This document shows positions 34,078 to 42,948 of a stretch of DNA of 64,000 nucleotides, one piece after another. Both the position numbers and the translations under genes were made by a program. The DNA is taken from contig JAFURE010000046.1 of NCBI GenBank assembly GCA_017471985.1, positions 58,012-122,011 of the forward strand, given 5' to 3'. Numbering within the stretch: position 1 is the first letter of the stretch; every line of letters begins with the position of its first letter. The notes under the pieces were generated by a model. It was given only the letters and a program-made list of their open reading frames with translations. It had not been told where the DNA came from and made no database searches. Origin of the DNA: Akkermansia sp. GTDB lineage: Bacteria; Verrucomicrobiota; Verrucomicrobiia; Verrucomicrobiales; Akkermansiaceae.

Positions 34078-34587
34078 TTATTTCTTTGCGCGTTCCATTT
34101 CATATTTCCAGTCAGCAAAGCGCAGACCATGACCGCGGTAGAGCATTTTTCCGTTGGCGTCTACCACTACGATATGGGGAATTCCGTGAATATCCTGAGG
34201 GCAGCCGGGCAGAGCCTTAGCCTCGGGCGAGTCATACATGACCGCAGCGAAGGGGGCATTGTAGTGAGCAAGGTACTCAATTGCCTTTTCCGGAGTGCTG
34301 TCGCAGGAAAGCAGGATAACCTCCACGTCCTTGTTTGCCATCATGTTCGGGTATTCTTTCACCAGTCGGGGGGTGACCATACGGCAGGGGCCGCACCAGC
34401 TGGCAGAGGCCAGGAACATGTAGTACTTGGCACCGGTGTCGGGCTTTTTGCCTGCGATAAAGTTGGTGCTCTCGATAGCTTTTGCCATGGGGGTGGCGGG
34501 AGCGGGTGCGGCGGCTGCTACCGGCTCCTGAGCCGATGTTACGGCGGCGCAGGTCAGCACTGCAAGGAAAAAGTTCAGAATTTTCAT
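34078..34587 (-). CDS. Secreted thioredoxin-fold protein (WCGPC)
   Basis: 169 residues with a signal peptide (about 1-19) and an Ala/Pro linker. The domain has Cys65-Gly-Pro-Cys68 in [17 protein letters not shown], a [14 protein letters not shown] strand with the cis-proline, and a short helical end. It is a paralogue of 31104-31721. First gene of a pair with the nitroreductase; consensus-like promoter. Confidence 0.82.
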   Translation of the reverse strand: MKILNFFLAVLTCAAVTSAQEPVAAAAPAPATPMAKAIESTNFIAGKKPDTGAKYYMFLASASWCGPCRMVTPRLVKEYPNMMANKDVEVILLSCDSTPEKAIEYLAHYNAPFAAVMYDSPEAKALPGCPQDIHGIPHIVVVDANGKMLYRGHGLRFADWKYEMERAKK

Positions 34588-34596
34588 ATCGTTCGT

Positions 34597-34625
34597 ATGC
34601 TAGCAGATGTGCGGGTTCATGTCAA
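34597..34625 (-). promoter_or_regulatory. Near-consensus promoter of the thioredoxin-nitroreductase operon
   Basis: On the minus strand: TTGACA (34625-34620), 17-bp spacer, TAGCAT (34602-34597), nine bases before the ATG at 34587. Confidence 0.7.
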
Positions 34626-34703
34626 CTTGAAAAGGTAATAACAGGGCCTGTGAAAAATTTTGTGCTGGAATTGCGGGTGAAAATGTGGTACAATCCGCGC
34701 GCT

Positions 34704-36371
34704 ATGTTATCTGACCGTACAAAAGCCGGCATTGAGCGTGCGCCGCATCGCAGTCTGATGCGCGCCACAGGTATGACTGATGAAGACATCAGAAAGCCCT
34801 TCATCGCTATCTGCAACTCGTTCAACGAAGTGATTCCCGGGCACGTGCACCTGAACAAGGTGGCTGAGCTGATTAAGGCCGAAGTGCGTAAGGCCGGCGG
34901 TACTCCTATTGAGTTTAACCTGATTGGTGTGTGCGATGGTATAGCCATGGCTCACCACGGTATGAAGTTTTCTCTGGCCAGCCGTGAGCTGATTGCCGAC
35001 AGTGTGGAGACCATGCTGAGCGCTCATGCGTTTGACGCCTGCATCTGCATACCCAACTGCGACAAGATTGTGCCCGGCATGGTGATGGGTGCTCTGCGCT
35101 GCAATATACCCACCATTTTCTGTTCCGGTGGCCCCATGGCCGTGGGTAAGGGCCGCAATGGTGAGGATTTGGACCTCAACAGTGTGTTCGAGGCCGTGGC
35201 CGCCTGCAATGCCGGCAAGATTACCGAGGACGAGCTGCACCACATTGAGTGCAATGCCTGTCCCGGTGCCGGTTCCTGCTCCGGCATGTTCACCGCCAAC
35301 TCTATGAACTGCCTGTGCGAGGTGCTCGGTCTGGCTCTGCCCGGTAACGGCACTCTACTGGCACTCTCGGAAGAGCGCAAGGAAATGTGGCGTGCCGCCG
35401 CACGCCGCGCGGTTGAGATGGCTCTGCAGGGCGGCCCGTTGCCCCGTGACCTTATTACCGAGGCTGCTATCGACAACGCCTTCACCTGTGATATGGCCAT
35501 GGGTGGCTCCTCCAATACCGTGCTGCACACCCTTGCCTTTGCTGCCGAGTCCGGTCTGGACTACGACCTGCGCCGTATCGACGAGATTTCCCGCCGTACC
35601 CCGAATATCTGCAAGGTGGCACCCAGCAGCCGTTTCCACATGCACGATGTGCTCCGCGCCGGCGGTATCATGACCGTGCTGGCCGAAATTAACAAGATTC
35701 CCGGTGCTCTGAAGACCGATGTGCCCACCGTGAGCGGTAAGACCCTTGGCGAGCAGATGGAGGGGCTCTCCACTCAGGACCCCGTGGTTATCCGCACTGT
35801 CGAGAACGCCTACTCGAAGGACGGCGGTCTGGCTGTGCTCTTCGGTAATCTGGCAGAGCAGGGTGGTATCGTGAAGAAGGCCGGTGTGCTGCCCGAGATG
35901 ATGGTACACCGCGGGCCTGCCGTGATTTTCGAGAGCCAGGAGGCTGCCTGTGCCGGAATTCTGGCCGACACGGTGAAGCCCGGCGATGTTGTCGTTATTC
36001 GCAATGAAGGCCCCAAGGGCGGCCCCGGTATGCAGGAAATGCTTGCCCCCACCAGCTACATCATGGGTAAGGGGCTGGGCAACTGCGTGGCTCTCATCAC
36101 TGACGGCCGATTCTCCGGTGCTACGCATGGCGCCTGCATCGGCCACGTATCGCCCGAGGCCGCCGAGGGTGGTCTCATAGGCCTGCTGAAAGATGGCGAC
36201 ATCATTTCCATCGACATTCCCAACCGTACTCTTACCGCTGAGCTGAGTGAGGATGAGATTGCCGCCCGCCGTGCCGAGTGGCAGCCCACCATGCAGGAGA
36301 TTTCCGGAAAGTGGCTCAAGCGCTACCGCAAGCTGGCTACCAATGCCAGCCGTGGCGCTGTGCTGCAGTAA
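34704..36371 (+). CDS. ilvD: Dihydroxy-acid dehydratase
   Basis: 555 residues from the ATG at 34704. A TACAAT -10-like box lies at 34689-34694, so the alternative ATG at 34683 is less likely and the open frame further upstream is not real. Iron-sulfur and magnesium motifs: [55 protein letters not shown]. It makes 2-ketoacids for valine, leucine, isoleucine and pantothenate. First of a three-gene run with a transporter (28 bases on) and a DUF805-ankyrin protein. Confidence 0.96.
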   Translation: MLSDRTKAGIERAPHRSLMRATGMTDEDIRKPFIAICNSFNEVIPGHVHLNKVAELIKAEVRKAGGTPIEFNLIGVCDGIAMAHHGMKFSLASRELIADSVETMLSAHAFDACICIPNCDKIVPGMVMGALRCNIPTIFCSGGPMAVGKGRNGEDLDLNSVFEAVAACNAGKITEDELHHIECNACPGAGSCSGMFTANSMNCLCEVLGLALPGNGTLLALSEERKEMWRAAARRAVEMALQGGPLPRDLITEAAIDNAFTCDMAMGGSSNTVLHTLAFAAESGLDYDLRRIDEISRRTPNICKVAPSSRFHMHDVLRAGGIMTVLAEINKIPGALKTDVPTVSGKTLGEQMEGLSTQDPVVIRTVENAYSKDGGLAVLFGNLAEQGGIVKKAGVLPEMMVHRGPAVIFESQEAACAGILADTVKPGDVVVIRNEGPKGGPGMQEMLAPTSYIMGKGLGNCVALITDGRFSGATHGACIGHVSPEAAEGGLIGLLKDGDIISIDIPNRTLTAELSEDEIAARRAEWQPTMQEISGKWLKRYRKLATNASRGAVLQ

Positions 36372-36399
36372 AGAAAACACACCCCACAACACCAAAACA

Positions 36400-37902
36400 A
36401 TGAGCGAAGAAAGCAACCAGCTGGCAAGCAAAGCCAACCCGATTGTGAAATACTTCTCAGAGTTCAAAGTGCTGCGCGAGTGCGGCAAGGACTTCTGGCT
36501 GACCAACTTCATTCAATTCTTTGATGGTCTGTCGTATTTCTCTCTTATCATCGTGTTCACCCTCTTCCTGAAGGATTACTGCGGTTTCCGCGATGCGGAC
36601 GCCCCCTTCTGGGTGGGTATGTACACCCTGTTCCTGTCTCTGTTCGTGTTTGCAGTGGGCACGATTTGCGACATTATCGGCCTGAAGCGCACCTACCTCA
36701 TCGGCTTTTCTCTGCTGATTGGCGGTCGACTTATCATGGCACTCGGCTCTGACTTCGGTACTCAGGTGCTGGAGATGAGTCAGGACGCCTCCCGTTACTT
36801 TGTGATTGCCGGTATCGGTATACTGTCATTCGGTACGGCGTTCATGAGCCCCTGTATTTCCACCTCCATCCGCCGCTTCACCACGCTGCGTGCCCGCCCG
36901 ACAGGTTTCAACTTCTACTACCTGTTTATGAATATCGGTGCACTGCTGGCCGGTTTTGCCGTGGTGGATCCCATTCGCAATACCTGTGACGGTGTGAATG
37001 GTCTGTTCTGGGTTATCAACTTCGGTACGGCCTGCAACGTGATTGCCTTCATCTTCACCCGCTTCATCGATGAGAACCACTACGCGGTTCCCGAGGAGCG
37101 CATTGCCAAGAAGGAGGCCGCCCAGCGCCGCCCGCTGCAGCTCATCGGCGAGGTTGCCCGTGAGCGTGCTTTCCAGAAACTTATCGTGTTCCTGATTCTC
37201 ACTCTGGGTGTGCGACTGGTGTTCACCCTGCAGTTCCTGGTTATGCCGCAGTACTACACCCGTACCATCGGCGATGACTTCGATTTGGGTATCATCAACT
37301 CATTCAACCCCTTCATCATTATCACCGGTCTTATCATGATTATCCCCATTCTTAACCGTTTCTCCACGGTTAAGCTCATGATTTCCGGTATGTCTATTTC
37401 CGCAGCTTCCATGGTGCTGCTGGCAATCCCGCCGGAGTGGTACTTCATCATTCCCGGTATCGAGACAATCGGTCAGGCCTACTTCTTTGCCGTGGCTGCG
37501 CAGATTATCATCTTTGCTGCCGGTGAGCTGCTGTTCAGCCCCCGATTCTCCGAATACGTTGCCCGTGTGGCTCCCAAGGACAAGGTGGCTTCCTACATGT
37601 CGCTGTCGGCGCTGCCCATGTTCATTGCCAAGCCTATCAACGGCGTGGTGGGCGGTCTGCTCGTATCGTACTTCTGCTACGATGGTATTGCCGCCAAGAT
37701 GGATTCCGGTCACATTGACTTCTGGCATTCCCCGGAGCTGATGTGGACCCTCTACCTCATCATGGCGGTCATTTCTCCCGTGGCTATTATCCTGACCAAG
37801 GACAGCTTTGTGTCTGATCACCCCGAGGAAGACGCCGCCGAGAAGGCCGATGAGGCCGAGGTCGCTGCCGAGAAAGAAGAACCTGCCACCCAGAACGCCT
37901 AA
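36400..37902 (+). CDS. MFS transporter of the proton-dependent peptide (POT-like) type
   Basis: 500 residues with about 12 membrane segments. The first (DFWLTNFIQFFDGLSYFSLI) and the region GIGILSFGTAFMSPCISTSI with FNFYYLFMNIGALLAG resemble the POT/PTR branch. The substrate (di/tripeptides or related) is inferred. The C-terminal tail is acidic and Ala/Glu-rich. The start at 36400 (MSEESNQLASKAN) is chosen over earlier codons that run inside ilvD. Co-transcribed with ilvD. Confidence 0.8.
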   Translation: MSEESNQLASKANPIVKYFSEFKVLRECGKDFWLTNFIQFFDGLSYFSLIIVFTLFLKDYCGFRDADAPFWVGMYTLFLSLFVFAVGTICDIIGLKRTYLIGFSLLIGGRLIMALGSDFGTQVLEMSQDASRYFVIAGIGILSFGTAFMSPCISTSIRRFTTLRARPTGFNFYYLFMNIGALLAGFAVVDPIRNTCDGVNGLFWVINFGTACNVIAFIFTRFIDENHYAVPEERIAKKEAAQRRPLQLIGEVARERAFQKLIVFLILTLGVRLVFTLQFLVMPQYYTRTIGDDFDLGIINSFNPFIIITGLIMIIPILNRFSTVKLMISGMSISAASMVLLAIPPEWYFIIPGIETIGQAYFFAVAAQIIIFAAGELLFSPRFSEYVARVAPKDKVASYMSLSALPMFIAKPINGVVGGLLVSYFCYDGIAAKMDSGHIDFWHSPELMWTLYLIMAVISPVAIILTKDSFVSDHPEEDAAEKADEAEVAAEKEEPATQNA

Positions 37903-37924
37903 CCCATAGAAAATCTCATATACC

Positions 37925-39739
37925 ATGTCTGATAACAAAATCAACGCCGGGCGTGAGACTCGCGCTCAGTTCTGGCCGGTATTCCTGCCGTACCTGTTGC
38001 TGCTGGGTCTGCTGATTGCAGCTGTGATTACCTCATTTGCCGCAGTCGAACTGCGACAGATTGGCAGTCTGGCCACAAGCGCGTGCCTGCTGGCTATGGC
38101 TGTGTATTTCATCTGCATTCAGTGGCACGTTGTACGCCGACTGCACGATGCGGGGGTGAGCCGCTTCTTCTTCTGGATGCTCGTTCTTGTGGAAATTATC
38201 TCAGCCGCGTTCATTGGTTACCCCGCCATGATTGGGGTATCTGCTCCTGAGTGGGTTGCTACAGCCTCGCTGATTCTGGTTTGCGGTTTCGGCGGCGTGT
38301 TGCACGTGGCCCTGCTTGTATTCTTCCTGCTGCCCTCACAGGCCGGTACGAATGACTACGGCGAGAACCCCGAGTTCCCGGGTGTGCCGTTCACCGGTAC
38401 CTCCTGGGGCGGTATTATTGAGGATATGCTCAAGCTCCTGCTTGTCATGGGCACACTGGGGTTCCTCTGCAATCTGGCCATGAAGCCCTTTGAGCAGACC
38501 AGCAAGACAGACTCCCTCGTGTCCCTCATTCGTAAGGGAGCTCTGTCTACCGACAAGAAGAGCGGTGAGGAAATCGACAACGTTTACCTGCGTGAGCTTG
38601 CTGCTGGTATGGCAGATGACGCTCAGTTCGTGAATACGAAGGACGCCACCGGGCGTACCCCCCTCATGTGGGCAGTGTACGCCAACTACAATAATCCCGA
38701 GGATGCCCTCGACCGTGACCTCGCCCGCCTGTACTATGTGCAGAACCTCCTTACCCGGCCCGGCATAGATGTGCAGGCTAAGGATAAGGATGGCTTTACC
38801 GCTTTGCACTGGGCTGCCTGGAGTGGCATGCCCTACTGCACGCTGCTGCTGGCCGAGGCCGGGCTTGATATTAATGCTCAGGAGGGCAATGGCTACACCC
38901 CGCTCATGCTCGCCGCCCTGCGTGGTAACAACGAGGTGGTGAAAATGCTGCTGACCCTTGGTGCTGACGCCGGTTTGAAGAATGCTGAGGGTAAGACGGC
39001 TCTTGAGATGGTAAACAATGGTGAAGGTGCTTACAATAAGCGCGACACTTTCATATTCAGTCTCATTTTCTCACCTGAGCGTGAGAAGGCATACAAGGCT
39101 ACTCAGGCTCTGCTGACCACCCCGCCCGCAGCCCGTTCTCTGGCTGAGTTGACGGACGATATGGCCCGCATGAGCGGTGAGGCCCGTGCTGAGCGTATGG
39201 GCGCTGCCATCCTCGAGGTAGACAAGGAAAGCGGTCTGACCGTGCTGCTGCAGACCGTTCTGGGGGCTGCTCAGGCTGAAAATACGCAGGAGTATGATGC
39301 CGCCATTCACTACTTTGTGCTCGGTCAGCTGAAGACTATTGCTGAGCTGGAGGCCAAGGCCGCCAAGGAGGGCAAGCCTGTGGCTGTCTCTACCATTCTG
39401 GCCAAGGATAAGGAGGGGCGCAATGCTCTTGATATAGCCCTGCAGTTTGGACTGAGCAAGACAGCTGCTCACCTTAGTGAGGTTATGCAGCCCACAGCTC
39501 CCGCTCCTGACAGTGCACCTGCTCAGCCTGATACGCCGGAGCTGCCCACACCTGCTCTCGATGCTCAGCCCTCTGCTGAACCCGCACCCGTCGCTCTGCC
39601 GGTGCCGGAGCAGGAGACTCTTTCCCTGAACCCGGATGAGGTGAGCTTCGATATCCCGGAGGTCTCTACTCCGTCTGAGGCGGTAGATATGCCTAAGCCT
39701 GAAACCGCTGAGGATGTCGTTTTACCGCTCGCTGAGTAA
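37925..39739 (+). CDS. DUF805 membrane domain fused to ankyrin repeats
   Basis: 604 residues. Residues 1-185 are a DUF805-type domain: an N-terminal R..FWPVFLPYLLL helix, the VRRLHDAGVSRFFFW signature, further membrane helices, LPSQAGTNDYGENPEFPG in the place of the family's p.G.NrYG.nP, then one more helix. Residues about 225-480 hold ankyrin repeats (ATGRTPLMWAVYAN; DGFTALHWAAWSG; GYTPLMLAALRGNNEVVKML). A Pro/Glu-rich tail follows. It is probably an inner-membrane protein displaying ankyrin repeats in the cytoplasm. 22 bases after the transporter gene. Confidence 0.75.
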   Translation: MSDNKINAGRETRAQFWPVFLPYLLLLGLLIAAVITSFAAVELRQIGSLATSACLLAMAVYFICIQWHVVRRLHDAGVSRFFFWMLVLVEIISAAFIGYPAMIGVSAPEWVATASLILVCGFGGVLHVALLVFFLLPSQAGTNDYGENPEFPGVPFTGTSWGGIIEDMLKLLLVMGTLGFLCNLAMKPFEQTSKTDSLVSLIRKGALSTDKKSGEEIDNVYLRELAAGMADDAQFVNTKDATGRTPLMWAVYANYNNPEDALDRDLARLYYVQNLLTRPGIDVQAKDKDGFTALHWAAWSGMPYCTLLLAEAGLDINAQEGNGYTPLMLAALRGNNEVVKMLLTLGADAGLKNAEGKTALEMVNNGEGAYNKRDTFIFSLIFSPEREKAYKATQALLTTPPAARSLAELTDDMARMSGEARAERMGAAILEVDKESGLTVLLQTVLGAAQAENTQEYDAAIHYFVLGQLKTIAELEAKAAKEGKPVAVSTILAKDKEGRNALDIALQFGLSKTAAHLSEVMQPTAPAPDSAPAQPDTPELPTPALDAQPSAEPAPVALPVPEQETLSLNPDEVSFDIPEVSTPSEAVDMPKPETAEDVVLPLAE

Positions 39740-39770
39740 ATTCCGGCATTTTATCTCAATACAACTCCAT

Positions 39771-39805
39771 CTGCTCCTCCTTAGGGGGGAGCAGTGCTTT
39801 TTTTT
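39771..39805 (+). terminator. Terminator of the ilvD operon
   Basis: Stem CTGCTCCTCC paired with GGGGGAGCAG (one G-U), four-base loop, then eight Ts from 39798. Confidence 0.88.
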
Positions 39806-39844
39806 GTTTTATGAACTCAAAATTAAATTTATTTTAATTTTTTC

Positions 39845-39873
39845 TTGTATTCTGTCGGTGTGTATGGTAGAAA
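39845..39873 (+). promoter_or_regulatory. Promoter of the beta-barrel gene
   Basis: TTGTAT (39845-39850), 17-bp spacer, TAGAAA (39868-39873), with an AT-rich stretch upstream. The leader is about 34 bases, longer than for most genes here. Confidence 0.45.
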
Positions 39874-39907
39874 AATAACGGTTACAGAAACAACCAATCG
39901 AATAATT

Positions 39908-40555
39908 ATGAAAAAGTCTATCATTCTTGCTCTCGCTCTCGCACTGCCCGCTATGGCCGGTGACGAGAAGTCCGCACCCGTCACTGTAGTTGATGTTCCC
40001 GTTGCTGCTCCTGCACCCACCTGCAGTGCATTCGGCGTGGAAGTCGGCGCTGTGTACACAGCTGCTCTCAACGATGTCGTTCCCGGTGTTGATGGTATCA
40101 ATACCTGGGGCGTTGATGTGACCGGTGTGTATGATCTCACTCCCAATTGGGCAGTCACTGTTCGTGTGGGCTGGGCTACCGGTTCGGATGATTATGTGAA
40201 TCCTACCGAGGAGGTTGAGGTGGAGAATTGGACCATCACTGCCGGTCTTCGCTACTCTGCTCCTATTACGGAGTCTCTCAGCTGGTATGCCGGCGGCGAA
40301 ATCGGTCTTGCATACACCACATATGAGGATACTGTAGATTGGGGTCCCAATGAGGTATTTACCGAGGACTACGAGGGGTGGGGCTTTGCCTATGGTATTG
40401 AAGCCGGTCTGCGCTACAATATCACTCCCTGCATGTATGTCTATGGTGCTGTGCACTATAGTGGCAACTTCAGCGAGCCTGATATTTACCCCGGCTACGA
40501 GTGCTCTGCTCAGGCCGGTTACGGTGTTCGTATGGGCATCGGCGGTAAGTTCTGA
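39908..40555 (+). CDS. Outer-membrane beta-barrel protein
   Basis: 215 residues from the ATG at 39908, which starts a signal peptide (MKKSIILALALALPAMAG). The mature part is alternating beta strands with many aromatic residues (WAVTVRVGWATG; WTITAGLRYSAP; SWYAGGEIGLAYT) and ends in phenylalanine (VRMGIGGKF), the usual signal for barrel assembly. It resembles small OmpW/OmpX-like barrels in size. Function unknown; probably abundant, given the strong terminator and AT-rich upstream region. Confidence 0.8.
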   Translation: MKKSIILALALALPAMAGDEKSAPVTVVDVPVAAPAPTCSAFGVEVGAVYTAALNDVVPGVDGINTWGVDVTGVYDLTPNWAVTVRVGWATGSDDYVNPTEEVEVENWTITAGLRYSAPITESLSWYAGGEIGLAYTTYEDTVDWGPNEVFTEDYEGWGFAYGIEAGLRYNITPCMYVYGAVHYSGNFSEPDIYPGYECSAQAGYGVRMGIGGKF

Positions 40556-40581
40556 TGCGAGAATAGCATAAAAAATATTCA

Positions 40582-40609
40582 GGGTGGGGCTAAGGCTCCA
40601 CCCTTTTTT
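40582..40609. terminator. Terminator, probably bidirectional
   Basis: GGGTGGGGC/GGCTCCACCC stem (one G-U), loop TAA, then six Ts on the plus strand. The other side is also T-rich when read leftward, which would serve the convergent menA operon. Confidence 0.85.
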
Positions 40610-40643
40610 GTGTATCAATGATATTGGAAAGAACTCAATTTTA

Positions 40644-41561
40644 TCAGCTGTTTCCCAGCGTGAGGGCAAGCAGGAAAAGGATAAGGTGCAGTGAGGAGAG
40701 CCCCAGCAGGACATTCATCTTCTTGTTAGCAGGGGTGCGTGTGAGTTTGAGCATGATGACGCCGCCAGTGATGATGGCTGCCAGCCAACAGAGATTCCAC
40801 CCGACATCCGGCAGGAAAAAGGCTGTCTGCTTGAGTGTGGCGTAGGGAGCCACCAGAAAGGCCATGGCCAGACCTCGGGCGCGCTTATCGCCCAGTCGTA
40901 CGGCCAGAGTTCGTTTGCCGGTTGTGGCGTCCTCTTTGCGGTCACGAATGTTGTTGACTTCAATCAGCAGGCAGGAAAGTAGACCGCACTGAATACCCAG
41001 AATAAAGGCCCCGGCGTAGATGGGCAGGTAGGCTTGCTGCCAGCCAATCTGTACAAAGACGGTACCGCATACGGCTACAAGGCCGAAGAATAGCAGTACG
41101 AATAATTCGCCCAGCCCTTTGTATGCCAGTGGGTAGGGGCCACCGGTGTAGCAATAGGCGCAGAGCATGCTCGGTATGCCGATAGCCAGAATGGGCCAGC
41201 CTTGAGCAGCAATGAGGGGGAGCGCAAAAGCTGCTGCGGCGGCCAGAAAGGCGCAGCCCCAGAGCTTGACGGCACGAGAGCTCATGTCGCCACTGGCCGT
41301 AATGCGTCGGGGGCCCTGTCGGCGCTCAGTGTCGGCCTGCTTATCGGCATCGAGCGAGTCGTTGAAGAAGTTGCAGGCAATCTGTATGCACATGGCGCTC
41401 AATACTGTAAAGATTGCCAGCTGCCAGTTTAGCTCCATGCCGGGGAAGGCTCCGCTCTGTTGGAACTTGTGGACAATCATACAGCCGGCCCAGACGGCAA
41501 CGATGCCGGCGGGCAGAGTTTTGGGGCGTGCTGCCAGGAATATGGATTTGAACTTGTTCAT
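40644..41561 (-). CDS. menA: 1,4-dihydroxy-2-naphthoate polyprenyltransferase
   Basis: 305 residues with about eight membrane segments. Both Asp-rich UbiA-family motifs are present: NFFNDSLDADKQAD and NNIRDRKEDATTGKRTLAVRLG; the second is the MenA version. It prenylates dihydroxynaphthoate in menaquinone synthesis, pointing to anaerobic or microaerobic respiration. The start overlaps the stop of the DUF3820 gene (ATGA), and pyrC is the first gene of the operon. Confidence 0.92.
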   Translation of the reverse strand: MNKFKSIFLAARPKTLPAGIVAVWAGCMIVHKFQQSGAFPGMELNWQLAIFTVLSAMCIQIACNFFNDSLDADKQADTERRQGPRRITASGDMSSRAVKLWGCAFLAAAAAFALPLIAAQGWPILAIGIPSMLCAYCYTGGPYPLAYKGLGELFVLLFFGLVAVCGTVFVQIGWQQAYLPIYAGAFILGIQCGLLSCLLIEVNNIRDRKEDATTGKRTLAVRLGDKRARGLAMAFLVAPYATLKQTAFFLPDVGWNLCWLAAIITGGVIMLKLTRTPANKKMNVLLGLSSLHLILFLLALTLGNS

Positions 41562-41854
41562 TTTCTGCGAGGGAATTTGCGGCGACCGCCGGCCGCCTTG
41601 CGGAAGGGCTCAAAAAGGGAGTCGAGCCCGCTGTTCTTGATAAGGAAAGTCTGTTCCATCAGCCGTCCGAGCTTACCCTTGGGCCAGCCGCGTTGCCAGA
41701 ACCAGTCGAGGTACTCGCTCGGTAAATCCATGAGCGGGCAGCCATCGGGCGGGTAATTGCCCGGCCCGTACATGCCGTAGGGCATGTGCATGGCGGCTAT
41801 TTCTGCCAGCAGGGCTCGCAGGTCGTCGGCTGAGGGTATGGGGGCCTGCTGCAT
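41558..41854 (-). CDS. DUF3820-family small protein
   Basis: 98 residues. The core MPYGMYGPGNYPPDGCPLMD, then LPSEYLDWFWQRGWPKGKLG, matches the DUF3820 pattern (MpfGkyKG..l.dlP..YL.W....g.P.G.lg.ll). In some bacteria members are called quorum-regulated virulence factors, but no biochemical role is established. It sits between pyrC (two bases) and menA (overlap), in one operon. Confidence 0.8.
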   Translation of the reverse strand: MQQAPIPSADDLRALLAEIAAMHMPYGMYGPGNYPPDGCPLMDLPSEYLDWFWQRGWPKGKLGRLMEQTFLIKNSGLDSLFEPFRKAAGGRRKFPRRK

Positions 41855-41856
41855 GG

Positions 41857-42864
41857 TCAGTGCTTCACGCTCCAGCTCAGCTGTTCACCTGCGTACATGG
41901 GTACCACCTGCTGACCGAAGCTGCGGTAGCTGGCGGGTACCTGCATGGGGGTATCGTGCAGGGTGACGGTCTTTTGTACAGGCTGCAGGCCGTAAATACG
42001 GCAGGCGTTGTCGCTGACAAAGGCCTGCAGATTGCCGAGGCAACCGTGCGAGGCGAAGAGTTCAGCCAGACGCGGCAGGGCAAGCGGAGCGGTGAATACA
42101 CCGGCTGCGCAGCCGCAGGATTCCTTGCGACAGCGTGGGTGCGGGGCAGAGTCGCTGCCGAACATCAGGCGGGGGTGTGCGTTGAGGGCTGCCTGCAACA
42201 GGGCATCCCTGTCACCGGGGCGCTTGGCAATGGGTTTGCAGAAGAGATGGGGCTGCAGGGCGCCACCGGCAACGTCATCCAGGGTAATAATGAGGTGCTG
42301 CAGGGTGACCGTGGCGCAGAGGTTCTCGAACTCATCGAGCAACTGCAGGGCTGCCGCCGTGGTGATGTGCTCCATGCAAATGCGCAGTCGGGGGTAGCGC
42401 GTGGCCAGATTGCGGTAAACGCTCAGGAACTCGGCCTCTCTATCCATGACAAAACCGTGGCTCTCGCCATGCACGAGCAGGGGAATACCCATTTCCTGCA
42501 TCATGCAGAGTGTGCTGTCGGCATCTGCCAGATTGGCCACACCGCCCTCGCTGTTGGTGGTAATGCCGGCGGGGTAGAGCTTGTAGCCGAAAAAGCCGGG
42601 AGTATTTTTGGCGAGAGTGAGCTGTTGCTCATTCTGAGCCGTGAAGAAAAGGGTCATGTAGCGCGAGAACGGCTCATTCCCCATGGCTTGGGCAATGCGC
42701 TCACTGTAGGCCAGCATAGCGCCCGGATCGGTGACGGGGGGGACGAGGTTCGGCATGATGACAGCTCCCGCAAAATCGGCTGAGAGCGGGGCTACGAGTT
42801 TCATCATATCACCATCCCGTAAGTGCAGGTGCATGTCCAGCGGTGCGTTGAGCGTAATCTCCAT
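41857..42864 (-). CDS. pyrC: Dihydroorotase (class II)
   Basis: 335 residues from the ATG at 42864 ([20 protein letters not shown]). Motifs of the short homodimeric Pyr[10 protein letters not shown] metal site, [17 protein letters not shown] (carboxylated Lys), HGESHG, EHITT and FGSDSAPHP. It cyclises carbamoyl-aspartate in pyrimidine synthesis. The promoter leaves seven bases to the ATG. Confidence 0.96.
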   Translation of the reverse strand: MEITLNAPLDMHLHLRDGDMMKLVAPLSADFAGAVIMPNLVPPVTDPGAMLAYSERIAQAMGNEPFSRYMTLFFTAQNEQQLTLAKNTPGFFGYKLYPAGITTNSEGGVANLADADSTLCMMQEMGIPLLVHGESHGFVMDREAEFLSVYRNLATRYPRLRICMEHITTAAALQLLDEFENLCATVTLQHLIITLDDVAGGALQPHLFCKPIAKRPGDRDALLQAALNAHPRLMFGSDSAPHPRCRKESCGCAAGVFTAPLALPRLAELFASHGCLGNLQAFVSDNACRIYGLQPVQKTVTLHDTPMQVPASYRSFGQQVVPMYAGEQLSWSVKH

Positions 42865-42871
42865 GCGCACT

Positions 42872-42900
42872 ATTCTATCAGATTTTGCGCTTTCCCGCAA
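42872..42900 (-). promoter_or_regulatory. pyrC promoter, leaderless architecture
   Basis: On the minus strand: TTGCGG (42900-42895), 17-bp spacer, TAGAAT (42877-42872), seven bases before the ATG. It is back to back with the argD promoter; the two -35 boxes are nine bases apart. Confidence 0.65.
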
Positions 42901-42909
42901 GCTTTACTA

Positions 42910-42938
42910 TTGACAAAGCGAGCGATGGGGGGTAGAGT
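42910..42938 (+). promoter_or_regulatory. argD promoter
   Basis: TTGACA (42910-42915), 17-bp spacer, TAGAGT (42933-42938), 10 bases before the ATG at 42949. Confidence 0.65.
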
Positions 42939-42948
42939 TGAAGCCGCT

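Noticed and set aside
34482..34703. 74-residue N-terminal extension of ilvD
   Set aside because: It lies over the divergent thioredoxin promoter, does not match IlvD, and precedes a TACAAT box close to the chosen start.
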